Source of the DNA: Bacteroidota bacterium
GTDB taxonomy: Bacteria; Bacteroidota; Bacteroidia; NS11-12g; UBA9320
Reading direction: 5' to 3'
Assembly: GCA_024679565.1 (NCBI GenBank)
Contig: JAIBDD010000014.1
Coordinates: 18,441 to 82,440, forward strand
DNA length: 64,000 nucleotides
Shown here: positions 17,951 through 25,385 of the stretch, in pieces
How positions within the stretch are numbered: position 1 is the first letter of the stretch
Layout: each line of letters opens with the position of its first letter
The notes under the pieces: generated by a model
The model's database searches: none
Seen by the model: the letters and a program-made list of their open reading frames with translations, nothing else
Told to the model about the DNA's origin: nothing
Program-made: the position numbers and the translations under genes

Positions 17951-18649
17951 ATGAGTCAAGAAAAATGGCCAAATAAAACTGCTGTACATTTTGGAATCAC
18001 CAATACTTTGAGTGATGAGGTACAATTTGATGGAGAAAAAGATGCCGATTACTTCCATCTGTTTGCCAAACAAAAGGGATATGATTCTGAATTAGTCTTA
18101 AGCTCAAAAACACCGATTGGAGCCAAGCATATCAAACAACAGTTGTTAGAGTTAAAAGAAAATACGAGAAGCAATGGTTTATATTTTATTAGTATTTCTG
18201 GCTTGTCTTATGTAGAACGTAGTCGTTTTAATCCGTTTAAGCGAAGAAGGCGCAATAAGTCGTTGTTGTTGTCTGGTAATGAGGTTTTTACAAAACAAGA
18301 TTTGATTGAATGTTTGTCTGTTTTTGATGCCGATGACCGCGTGTTTTTTCTGGTAAGTGATTGTGAAACCAAAGGCCAAATCGAGAAAACGTCTGTTGCA
18401 ACTAGTAAGTTTGAGAAACAAAATGTAATAACCAAGGCTGCTGTCTTGTCGCTAGGTTTTAACCCACGAGCGATGAAACATTTAAATATTAGTTCTGGTG
18501 CTTTAGATTTTGAATATGCCACAAAAACTGCCAACACCTTTCAAGATGTATTAGACAATCTAGACTCTTTAAATGCGTCCAATATGAAATATGTTAACTC
18601 TGATTTGGGTTGTTACAATACACATAAAAATGGCGCGTTCGTATTGTAG
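17951..18649 (+). CDS. Caspase-like (peptidase C14) protein lacking the catalytic dyad
   Basis: This 232-residue protein is read by eye as a degenerate metacaspase fold. The start AVHFGITN matches the first strand, DADYFHLFAKQKGYDSELVL matches the DA...GF region, and GLYFISISG matches the strand before the catalytic histidine. LLLSGNEVFTKQDLIECL resembles the segment before the catalytic strand, and RVFFLVSDC is that strand. The C-terminal MKYVNSDLG resembles the usual TPNYF-like end. However, SGHG is replaced by SGLS (83-86) and DSCHSG by DCETKG (137-142), so both catalytic positions are lost. A basic run (FNPFKRRRRNK, 93-103) is unusual. It precedes a disrupted two-component system. The fold assignment is inference; function unknown. 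Confidence 0.5.
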   Translation: MSQEKWPNKTAVHFGITNTLSDEVQFDGEKDADYFHLFAKQKGYDSELVLSSKTPIGAKHIKQQLLELKENTRSNGLYFISISGLSYVERSRFNPFKRRRRNKSLLLSGNEVFTKQDLIECLSVFDADDRVFFLVSDCETKGQIEKTSVATSKFEKQNVITKAAVLSLGFNPRAMKHLNISSGALDFEYATKTANTFQDVLDNLDSLNASNMKYVNSDLGCYNTHKNGAFVL

Positions 18650-18668
18650 TCATATGTGACTAGTCAGT

Positions 18669-18701
18669 GCTATTGGAATAGCTTCCTTGTCTCTCTTTTT
18701 T
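18669..18701 (+). terminator. Possible weak terminator after the caspase-like gene
   Basis: GCTATT/AATAGC arms with a two-base centre are followed by a pyrimidine-rich tract ending in seven T (18695-18701). A perfect ten-base palindrome, TGACTAGTCA, lies just before it at 18657-18666. The stem is short, so this is tentative. Confidence 0.3.
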
Positions 18702-18742
18702 ACCCTTCTATACCTTCTAAATAATATATTGCAGTTTTAAAA

Positions 18743-19942
18743 GTGACTGTGCTGCAAGAGCGTGTGTATTTGAACTTAAAGGCTACTATTTGGATGGCAA
18801 TGTTGTTTGTCATGCTCGTTTGTACACATGGATGTGTTCAAACAGAAAGCGAACCAGGCAAACTAGTTCTGACCCACCTAGATTCGATAAACGACGTAGC
18901 CAGAAAATATTTAAAAGTCGACCTTGATTCAGCTAAATTATTAAGTGAGTCAGTTTTAAACCAAGCCGAATTAAATAATGATTTAAGGAGCCAAGCTCGA
19001 GCCCAATTGGTGTTGGGCCGCGTGTATTACGAAAGAGGTACCTGCGATAGTTCTATCTGGATGTTTAGAAGTGCCTTAAGTATCAGTTATACGTTAAAGG
19101 ATACAACACTCATCGGCAAATCTTTTAGTAGCATAAGCACAGCATATATGTGCACGCGAAATTTTGAAAAAGCACGGTTGTATTGCGACAGTGCCTATAG
19201 TATGCTAAGTACGCAAAACGAATACGAGTTGATGGCAAAAGCAGCAACAAACTGTGCGATTTGCCATATTCAACACGAGCGATATGATGTAGCCAACGAG
19301 CGATTTGCAAAGGCTATCTATCATGCAAAGCAGTCCAGTAACAGTGGGTTTCTTGTTACACTATATAATAACTATGGTTTGTTTAACAGAGATTTTGGGT
19401 CGAAAGACACCGGCACGTATTACTTAAATAAAGCCTTAAGTCTTGCTCGTAGCGCAGAACTACACGTTTCTTTAGCCACCATCTATTTGAACTATGGACA
19501 AGATTTGCAGCAAGAAAACCCAGAACTTTCATCTTCATTTTTGGATTCAGCTTTACAATTGTCTAAACGTTATGATTTAAGCGACGTAGAAGAAATTACG
19601 TTGGGTGCCATAGCGATTAGTTTGCGTGATCAAAACAAACCAGCGGATATTGTTGGAGACGCTTATGAACGCTACGTAGAGAAAGTAAAAGACAATAAAA
19701 AGCAGGCGCATTTACAATCGTTTGAGGAGTTTGAAGTCAAATATCAAATAGCTGAAAAGGAGGCAGAAAACTTGAGATTACTGAACCAAATACAGGCGAG
19801 GGAAGGTAGCCAGCGGCTCATCATTTTTATCTCTGTTGTTCTCGGTTTAATAAGCTTGTTCATCATCTGGTCGTTATTCCAAAGCAGAAAATTAGCTATC
19901 CGAGATCGCCAGATTTACCGCCAAAAGTGGACGCTATGTTGA
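18743..19942 (+). CDS. Sensor kinase N-terminal part: signal, TPR repeats and membrane helix (frameshifted)
   Basis: The frame begins with GTG at 18743 (in-frame TAA at 18722) and has a hydrophobic export segment near residues 16-28. A set of tetratricopeptide-like helix pairs spans about 50-320, a coiled coil about 315-350, and a membrane helix about 355-376, then QSRKLAIRDRQIYRQK. In this Bacteroidota kinase family the chain continues directly into the histidine kinase domain. Here the frame instead reads WTLC-stop, while the -1 frame at 19927 continues as VDAMLKTQEIQN, the expected kinase linker. So this is half of a gene split by a single-base frameshift after AAAAG, by recoding at that site, or by sequencing error. 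Confidence 0.7.
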   Translation: MTVLQERVYLNLKATIWMAMLFVMLVCTHGCVQTESEPGKLVLTHLDSINDVARKYLKVDLDSAKLLSESVLNQAELNNDLRSQARAQLVLGRVYYERGTCDSSIWMFRSALSISYTLKDTTLIGKSFSSISTAYMCTRNFEKARLYCDSAYSMLSTQNEYELMAKAATNCAICHIQHERYDVANERFAKAIYHAKQSSNSGFLVTLYNNYGLFNRDFGSKDTGTYYLNKALSLARSAELHVSLATIYLNYGQDLQQENPELSSSFLDSALQLSKRYDLSDVEEITLGAIAISLRDQNKPADIVGDAYERYVEKVKDNKKQAHLQSFEEFEVKYQIAEKEAENLRLLNQIQAREGSQRLIIFISVVLGLISLFIIWSLFQSRKLAIRDRQIYRQKWTLC

Positions 19943-20595
19943 AGACGCAAGAGATTCAAAACATTGATATCATGCTCGAGTCTCAATCTAACGAACGAAC
20001 CCGAATAGCAACGGAGTTGCATGATAGGTTAGGCAGTATCTTAAGTGCGGTTAAGCTTAACTTTAGTTCTATGGAAGAGCACTTTGGGAAAAAACAGGAA
20101 TCTGCCAAAGTTCGTTTTGATGTTCTAAAAAAATTAATTGACGAAGCCGCATCTGAAGTTCGAAAAATATCACACGATTTAGCCTCTGGAGCTTTAGCAA
20201 AATTCGGCTTGATGCATGCGATTGAGCATCTCATTAAGGCCATTGAGGCGAGCGGGAAGATTAAAATAAATCTATTTGCCCATGGTATGGACGAACGACT
20301 CTCAGGTCAGCAAGAAATTGTGTTGTACCGTATTTTACAAGAACTGGTCAGTAACGCACTAAAGCATGGCGTTGCAGATATCATAGATGTACATTTGATA
20401 AAAGAGAATGGAAAAGTTAGGTTAATTGTTGAAGACAATGGATCCGGCTTTGATAAAGAAAATATTGAACGCTCTCATGGGCTAGGTATACCCAATATTC
20501 GAAAACGTATTGAAACCGTAGGAGGGAGCTTTACTATAGACAGTAACGAAAAATCGGGTACTACAGTCATCTTAGAATTTCCAATAGTTACATAA
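19927..20595 (+). CDS. Sensor kinase C-terminal part: HisKA_3 and ATPase domains (frameshifted)
   Basis: The 222-residue segment has the NarX/DesK-type dimerisation domain with phospho-acceptor histidine in RIATELHDRLGS, and an ATPase domain with N-box LVSNALKHG, G1 box VEDNGSGFD and G2 GLGIPNI. All kinase motifs are intact. It lacks its own membrane or sensor region, which lies in the preceding frame. If translated separately, it could start at GTG 19927 or ATG 19936, overlapping the upstream stop TGA at 19940-19942. The downstream NarL-type regulator is its obvious partner. Confidence 0.75.
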   Translation: MDAMLKTQEIQNIDIMLESQSNERTRIATELHDRLGSILSAVKLNFSSMEEHFGKKQESAKVRFDVLKKLIDEAASEVRKISHDLASGALAKFGLMHAIEHLIKAIEASGKIKINLFAHGMDERLSGQQEIVLYRILQELVSNALKHGVADIIDVHLIKENGKVRLIVEDNGSGFDKENIERSHGLGIPNIRKRIETVGGSFTIDSNEKSGTTVILEFPIVT

Positions 20596-20640
20596 AAAAA
20601 ACATAACCAAGTGGCCAAACCAAATAAGTAACTAATTTTA

Positions 20641-21255
20641 GTGGATGATCACCAAATCGTTTTAGACGGCTTGAGTATTCTGCTCGAAAAAATTGAAGGT
20701 GTAACGGTGCTAAGAGGGTTTACAAACCCTAAAGACGCTTTAACCTTCTTAGAATATAATGACGTAGATATTGTGTTAACGGATCTATCTATGCCTGAAA
20801 TGTCTGGCATGGAGCTCACACAACGCATTAAAGGCAGCAACAGCAATACAAAGGTTATTGTGTTAACCATGCACAACGATGTAAAATCCATTAAAAACAT
20901 TGTGCAGCTTGGAGCTGATGGCTATCTCTTAAAAAATACCGACTTCGATATTTTGCAAACTGCATTGGAGTCTGTCATTAGCGGTCAGCAATATTTTGGA
21001 ACCGAAATACTCGAAGCCATAGTTAATGATTTTAAGCCCAGCGTTGAGGTAGACGGAAAGAAGATCAATCTATCAAAACGTGAGTTAGGTATTTTAGAAC
21101 TAATTGCCAAAGGGATGACCACAGATTCTATTGCTGAGCAACTTTTCATCAGTAAACATACCGTTAATTCTCACAGAAGAAATTTGAACGTAAAACTTGG
21201 GGTTAGTCGGCTTGCTGAACTTGTTTCAAAAGCGAGGAGTTTGGGTCTGATTTAA
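20641..21255 (+). CDS. NarL/FixJ-type response regulator, N-terminus interrupted by in-frame stop
   Basis: A receiver domain with DDH acidic pair, phospho-acceptor D48 (DIVLTDLSMPEMSG) and conserved lysine in YLLKNTD is followed by a LuxR-type helix-turn-helix (LSKRELGILELIAKGMTT, then ISKHTVNSHRRN). The GTG at 20641 starts inside beta strand 1. Reading further up in the same frame gives GTG 20611, VAKPNK, a TAA at 20629, then LILVDDHQ. A normal regulator would read through that position, so the gene looks truncated by a nonsense codon or uses a rare start such as ATT 20635. It forms a pair with the upstream kinase. Confidence 0.75.
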   Translation: MDDHQIVLDGLSILLEKIEGVTVLRGFTNPKDALTFLEYNDVDIVLTDLSMPEMSGMELTQRIKGSNSNTKVIVLTMHNDVKSIKNIVQLGADGYLLKNTDFDILQTALESVISGQQYFGTEILEAIVNDFKPSVEVDGKKINLSKRELGILELIAKGMTTDSIAEQLFISKHTVNSHRRNLNVKLGVSRLAELVSKARSLGLI

Positions 21256-21303
21256 AATCGCATAGCTTTTATTCACATATTCTTTTAGGTTATACCTAAG
21301 TCG

Positions 21304-21311
21304 TATTTTTG
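21304..21311 (+). promoter_or_regulatory. -7 promoter element of trpS
   Basis: TATTTTTG matches TAnnTTTG and lies 19 bases before the trpS ATG. No clear -33 element. Confidence 0.5.
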
Positions 21312-21330
21312 CCACTGAAAAATCTCAGTT

Positions 21331-22329
21331 ATGAAGACAGTTGTAAGCGGAATTCGACCTACAGGGAAGTTACACTTGGGTAATTACTTTGGAGCCGTTA
21401 AAAGTTTTTTGCAAATGCAAGAAACACATAATGCTTTCTTTTTTATTGCTGACATTCATTCACTCACCACTCATCCAACACCAGCAGATTTACATAGTAA
21501 TGTGCACCAAGTGTTGGCGGAGTATTTGGCCATGGGCTTAGACCCTGAAAAATGTACACTGTTTGTCCAAAGCGATGTTCCGCAAATTTCGGAGCTATAT
21601 ACGTACATGAACATGAACGCGTATTTGGGAGAGCTAGAGCGGTCAGCGTCTTTTAAAGAAAAGGTGAAAACGCAGCGCAATAATGTAAATGCAGGATTGC
21701 TGACATACCCTGTGTTAATGGCAGTAGATATTTTGATACATAAAGCTGATGTAGTTCCTGTCGGAAAAGACCAAGAACAGCATCTAGAGATGACCAGAGA
21801 TTTTGCCAAAAGATTTAACCATATGTATGGTGTTCAATGTTTTAACGAACCTGAAGCATACAGCAGAACAGGAAAGTTAGTAAAGGTACCTGGATTGACC
21901 AACAATGGTAAGATGAGCAAAAGTGGTGGGGAAGGAGATGCTATATTTTTTGATGACGAAGAAAAAGTCACCCACAAGAAAATTATGCGTGCGGTTACTG
22001 ATTCTGGCCCAGAAACCATGAATCAAGAAAAACCAGAAGCCATTCAGAATCTGTTCGATATCATGTCTCTGGTTTCATCTACAGACACAGTGGATCATTT
22101 TGATGCGTTGTACAACAAATGTGAAATTCGCTATGGTGACTTTAAGAAACAGCTGTCTGAAGATGTATTAAAATTCATATCACCGATAAGAGAACGTATT
22201 CAAGATATTAAAGAAGATAAAAGCTACCTGCAGCAAGTTACTCAAGCGGGTGCCGAAAAGGCAAAATCAAGTGCAGAAGCGACCTTAAAAGAAGTAAGGG
22301 AAATTATTGGTTTTAGAAGGTTTTATTAA
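21331..22329 (+). CDS. trpS: Tryptophan-tRNA ligase
   Basis: This class I aminoacyl-tRNA synthetase charges tRNA-Trp. The start SGIRPTGKLHLGNYFGA carries the HIGH-type motif (HLGN), and the KMSKS loop is present as GKMSKSGGEG. VGKDQEQHLEMTRDFAKRF is a further family signature. Length 332 is normal. It has its own -7 box and probably its own transcript, separated from the two-component genes by 75 bases. Confidence 0.96.
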   Translation: MKTVVSGIRPTGKLHLGNYFGAVKSFLQMQETHNAFFFIADIHSLTTHPTPADLHSNVHQVLAEYLAMGLDPEKCTLFVQSDVPQISELYTYMNMNAYLGELERSASFKEKVKTQRNNVNAGLLTYPVLMAVDILIHKADVVPVGKDQEQHLEMTRDFAKRFNHMYGVQCFNEPEAYSRTGKLVKVPGLTNNGKMSKSGGEGDAIFFDDEEKVTHKKIMRAVTDSGPETMNQEKPEAIQNLFDIMSLVSSTDTVDHFDALYNKCEIRYGDFKKQLSEDVLKFISPIRERIQDIKEDKSYLQQVTQAGAEKAKSSAEATLKEVREIIGFRRFY

Positions 22330-22380
22330 ATAGCTTTGAACGGAGTAATAAAGTCACATTAAAGTCAACAGAGAAGGAAA

Positions 22381-22995
22381 ATGCACATTGCAATAGCCGG
22401 GAACATCGGAGCAGGAAAGTCAACGTTAACAAATTTACTTGCCAAACATTACAACTGGGAACCACATTTTGAATCGTTAGATAACAATCCGTATATCTCT
22501 GACTTTTATGAAGATATGCAACGTTGGTCTTTCAATCTTCAGGTGTTTTTCCTCAATACCAGATTCAATGGCGTACAAAACATCCGCTCTCGCGGCGAAA
22601 CGGTAATCCAGGATCGAACAATCTACGAAGACGCGTACATATTTGCACCCAACCTTCACGCGATGGGTTTAATGAGTACACGTGATTTTGATACATACCA
22701 AGCGTTGTTCTCTAGTATTAAGTCAATGCTTGAGCCACCTGACTTGATGATTTATCTGAGAGCAAGCATTTCTGCACTAGTAAATCGTATTCAAAAAAGA
22801 GGCCGAGAGTATGAAGACTCTATCCGCCTTGACTACCTTAAACGTTTAAATGAGCGATACGAGGCTTGGATATCAACGTATACGGATGGCAAACTACTTA
22901 TCATCGACGTTGATGATTTAGAATTCGAAACAAGTCAAGAAGATTTAGGTAAGATTATCAGCAAGATCGATGCTGAGGTTCACGGGTTGTTTTAG
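22381..22995 (+). CDS. Deoxynucleoside kinase (dNK family)
   Basis: It phosphorylates deoxynucleosides for nucleotide salvage. The P-loop GNIGAGKST is at residues 7-15, the catalytic/specificity motif is QDRTIYEDA (the ERS-like DRT), and the arginine lid is RIQKRGREYE. The 204-residue length fits the dAK/dGK-type enzymes of Bacteroidota and Firmicutes. The preferred nucleoside cannot be read from the sequence. It lies 51 bases after trpS and converges on ribH across a dispersed repeat. Confidence 0.88.
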   Translation: MHIAIAGNIGAGKSTLTNLLAKHYNWEPHFESLDNNPYISDFYEDMQRWSFNLQVFFLNTRFNGVQNIRSRGETVIQDRTIYEDAYIFAPNLHAMGLMSTRDFDTYQALFSSIKSMLEPPDLMIYLRASISALVNRIQKRGREYEDSIRLDYLKRLNERYEAWISTYTDGKLLIIDVDDLEFETSQEDLGKIISKIDAEVHGLF

Positions 22996-23013
22996 AATTT
23001 ACAAGAAGCTGGG

Positions 23014-23100
23014 TAATTGATAATTGATAGTTGAGAATTGAAAATGATCCTTCAATCCCTCAATCATTCAGACATTCAATCCTTCCGACATTCCGACATT
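23014..23100. repeat. Dispersed intergenic repeat, copy A
   Basis: An AT-rich array of TTGA/ATTCA-like short units between the convergent dNK and ribH genes. A near-identical copy lies at 30042-30122; copy A has seven extra bases near position 23028. The two share the order of units across about 80 bases with only a handful of substitutions. The element ends at the ribH stop codon. Confidence 0.75.
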
Positions 23101-23581
23101 AAATAATCACTCCCTCAACCATTCTCAAAGCCGTATACGCAGCTTCTTCCCCTTTGTTGCCGTGTTTCCCACCAGCGCGATCTAGGGCTTGTTGTTGGTT
23201 GTCTGTTGTAAGTACACCAAATATGACTGGCTTGTCAAACTTTAAGTTTACATCACTTATGCCGGTGGCTACTGCCTGACAAATGAAATCGAAATGACGT
23301 GTTTCACCTTGAATGACACAGCCAATTGATATGACTGCATCTATATCTTCGATCTGAGCAAGTTTCTGACTTCCTAATATCAACTCATAACTACCAGGAA
23401 CCTGTATAGTTTTGATATTAGATTCCGGTATTCCCGCCTCGACCAGTACTTTGAGTGCTCCAGATAATAAAGCACCTGTTACGGCTTCGTTCCACTCAGA
23501 AACAACAATACCAATCTTCGCGTTTGGAAGTGTAGGAAGTTTCCCTGAAAATTCAGATAGGTTTTTGTCTTTAGAAGACAT
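23099..23581 (-). CDS. ribH: 6,7-dimethyl-8-ribityllumazine synthase
   Basis: It catalyses the penultimate step of riboflavin synthesis, joining the ribityl-aminopyrimidine to dihydroxybutanone phosphate. Signature segments are IGIVVSEWNEAVTGALL, VPGSYELILGSQKLA, ISIGCVIQGETRHFDF (with the catalytic histidine) and FGVLTTDNQQQALDRAG. Length 160 is normal. It is the last gene of the pdhA-TPR-ribH transcript, five bases after the TPR gene. No FMN riboswitch is visible upstream. Its flavin end products feed RibF (41 kb) and the NQR enzyme (51-57 kb). Confidence 0.96.
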   Translation of the reverse strand: MSSKDKNLSEFSGKLPTLPNAKIGIVVSEWNEAVTGALLSGALKVLVEAGIPESNIKTIQVPGSYELILGSQKLAQIEDIDAVISIGCVIQGETRHFDFICQAVATGISDVNLKFDKPVIFGVLTTDNQQQALDRAGGKHGNKGEEAAYTALRMVEGVII

Positions 23582-23586
23582 GTGAT

Positions 23587-24267
23587 TTACTTTATAGCAG
23601 CCTCAACTCGAGCAATTTCTTTCTCGATGTTTGCAGCGTACTGCGTAAGCTTGTAATCTTTCTTGACACGTTGAAGTGATTCTAATGCACCATCCCAATC
23701 TTCAATATGCATTTGCACTTTTGCTGCCTTCATTAACGCATATGGCGTAGTAAAAGTGTTATCTCTTAAATTGGCTGCTTTCAAGTAATTTGAAACACCA
23801 TCTTCAAAATTATCCATTTGCACATGGCAATCTCCTTCAAGACACATTGCTAAAGGTGCAACCATTTCGTCGTCGAACGACACTTGTTGGATATATTCTA
23901 AAGCCTCTTCATAAGAACCTTTGTTTAATAAAGCACTTGCTGCTAGATATGCTGCGCGTTCACCTGCTGGCGTATTTCCAAATTCTTCAGCAACATCTTG
24001 TAAGCCTAATACTTCACCACCATCACCGTTAAGTGCTAAGTCAAGTGAATCTTGCTCGTAGAATTTCTCAGCTCTAAATAACTCGTCATTTGCTGCCGCG
24101 TTTCTTTTAGGTGTATATATAGAAGTGTAATACCAAAACCCAGCTGCAACTACTAATAACGCAATACCTGCGTACATTAAGTTTTTCGAATTGTCCTCGA
24201 TATATCCGAGTACCGAAAATGGTTTATTTTCAACAACTTCTTCGGTATTATTTTCTTCGTTACTCAT
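23587..24267 (-). CDS. Membrane-anchored tetratricopeptide protein (YfgM-like)
   Basis: This 226-residue protein has an acidic N-terminus, one membrane helix (about 32-49, LMYAGIALLVVAAGFWYY) and helical TPR-like repeats after it. The layout matches YfgM/AncA-type periplasmic scaffold proteins, but I see no functional motif. It lies between pdhA (53-base gap) and ribH (5-base gap) on the same strand. A TPR gene before ribH is, from memory, a common arrangement in Bacteroidota. Confidence 0.75.
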   Translation of the reverse strand: MSNEENNTEEVVENKPFSVLGYIEDNSKNLMYAGIALLVVAAGFWYYTSIYTPKRNAAANDELFRAEKFYEQDSLDLALNGDGGEVLGLQDVAEEFGNTPAGERAAYLAASALLNKGSYEEALEYIQQVSFDDEMVAPLAMCLEGDCHVQMDNFEDGVSNYLKAANLRDNTFTTPYALMKAAKVQMHIEDWDGALESLQRVKKDYKLTQYAANIEKEIARVEAAIK

Positions 24268-24320
24268 CGCTTTAAAAATTTCTGCAATTATAGGTGTTAA
24301 ATATGATTTTTGTTCAACAG

Positions 24321-25313
24321 TTATTCTACAATAAATGGGTAGTCTTCTTCATACACATCCGTATACAATTCACTTGCATCCGGATAAGGTGAAGCCTCTG
24401 CGAATTCTACGCTTTCGTTAACCTCGATGTTTATTGCATCTTCCATTTTGTCGAGGTCGGCTTGCGTTACCCATTTTTTTGATATCATGGTCTTGCCAAC
24501 TACCTCTATAGGGTCGATTGATTTGTATTTCTGAACTTCTTCCTTCGTTCTGTATTTAGCTGGATCAGACATCGAATGACCTCTGTATCGATATGTTTTG
24601 ATCTCTAAGAATGTAGGGCCATCTCCTTTACGCGCACGTTTTGCGGCATCTGCAATAGCTTCATAAACATCTTCACACTTCATACCGTCAATCTGGTAAT
24701 TAGGCATGTCGTAGGCCAATCCAATTTTATGAATGTCTAATACGTTGGTAGTTCGTTCCACTGACGTCCCCATAGCATATTCGTTGTTTTCTACAACAAA
24801 TATTACAGGCAACTTCCATAACATGGCCATGTTAAATGCTTCATGAAGGGCACCTTGTCTTACGGCTCCGTCTCCCATGAAACACACCGTAACATCTTTT
24901 GTTCCGTTATACTGATCGGCTAGCGCGATTCCAGCCCCAAGTGGAATTTGGCCCCCAACAATTCCATGACCACCAAAGAAATTATGTTCTTTGCTAAACA
25001 TGTGCATGCTACCACCTTTCCCTTTGGTGCATCCCGTTACTTTTCCATAAAGTTCAGCCATAACTTCATTGGCAGGAATACCTGCTGCCAATGCATGACC
25101 ATGATCACGGTATGCCGTTATAAGCTTATCGTTTTCCCCTAATGCCGTCATGCAACCTGCAATTACAGCCTCTTGTCCGATGTATAAATGACAAAACCCA
25201 CGAATCTTTTGCTGACCATAAAGTTGAGCCGATTTTTCTTCGAAACGACGAATAAGCATCATTTGCTTAAACCATTTGGTATAAATCTCTTTTGTAAATT
25301 TTACTTTTGCCAT
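24321..25313 (-). CDS. pdhA: Pyruvate dehydrogenase E1 component, alpha subunit
   Basis: With an E1 beta subunit it decarboxylates pyruvate using thiamine diphosphate. The TPP-binding motif GDGAVRQGALHEAFN ... ENN is present, as are the substrate-site SMHMFSKEHNFFGGHGIVGG and the loop YRYRGHSMSDPAKYR that is phosphorylated in mitochondrial homologues. Length 330 fits. The E1 beta and E2 genes are not in this window. A -7 box and a palindromic leader lie between it and the divergent recF. Confidence 0.94.
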   Translation of the reverse strand: MAKVKFTKEIYTKWFKQMMLIRRFEEKSAQLYGQQKIRGFCHLYIGQEAVIAGCMTALGENDKLITAYRDHGHALAAGIPANEVMAELYGKVTGCTKGKGGSMHMFSKEHNFFGGHGIVGGQIPLGAGIALADQYNGTKDVTVCFMGDGAVRQGALHEAFNMAMLWKLPVIFVVENNEYAMGTSVERTTNVLDIHKIGLAYDMPNYQIDGMKCEDVYEAIADAAKRARKGDGPTFLEIKTYRYRGHSMSDPAKYRTKEEVQKYKSIDPIEVVGKTMISKKWVTQADLDKMEDAINIEVNESVEFAEASPYPDASELYTDVYEEDYPFIVE

Positions 25314-25330
25314 AATAGTTGATAGGAAGT

Positions 25331-25352
25331 AAAATGCTTTTTAAAGCATTTT
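25331..25352. repeat. Perfect palindrome in the pdhA leader
   Basis: Ten-base arms AAAATGCTTT and AAAGCATTTT around two bases. It sits 18 bases before the pdhA start codon and 9 bases from the -7 box, so it would cover the transcription start and form a hairpin at the 5' end of the mRNA. It may be an operator or an RNA-stabilising structure. Confidence 0.5.
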
Positions 25353-25361
25353 TTCCGGCTG

Positions 25362-25369
25362 CAAAAATA
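25362..25369 (-). promoter_or_regulatory. -7 promoter element of pdhA
   Basis: On the minus strand this reads TATTTTTG (TAnnTTTG), 48 bases before the pdhA start codon. Confidence 0.45.
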
Positions 25370-25385
25370 CGATTTCCGCATAACA

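Noticed and set aside
19920..19930. Programmed -1 frameshift heptamer at the kinase split
   Set aside because: The bases CCAAAAG do not fit the X XXY YYZ heptamer and no strong downstream structure is obvious, so recoding is kept only as a minor alternative.
23099..23600. FMN riboswitch near ribH
   Set aside because: ribH lies inside an operon behind a TPR gene with only five bases between them; there is no room for the RFN element and none is seen upstream of pdhA.
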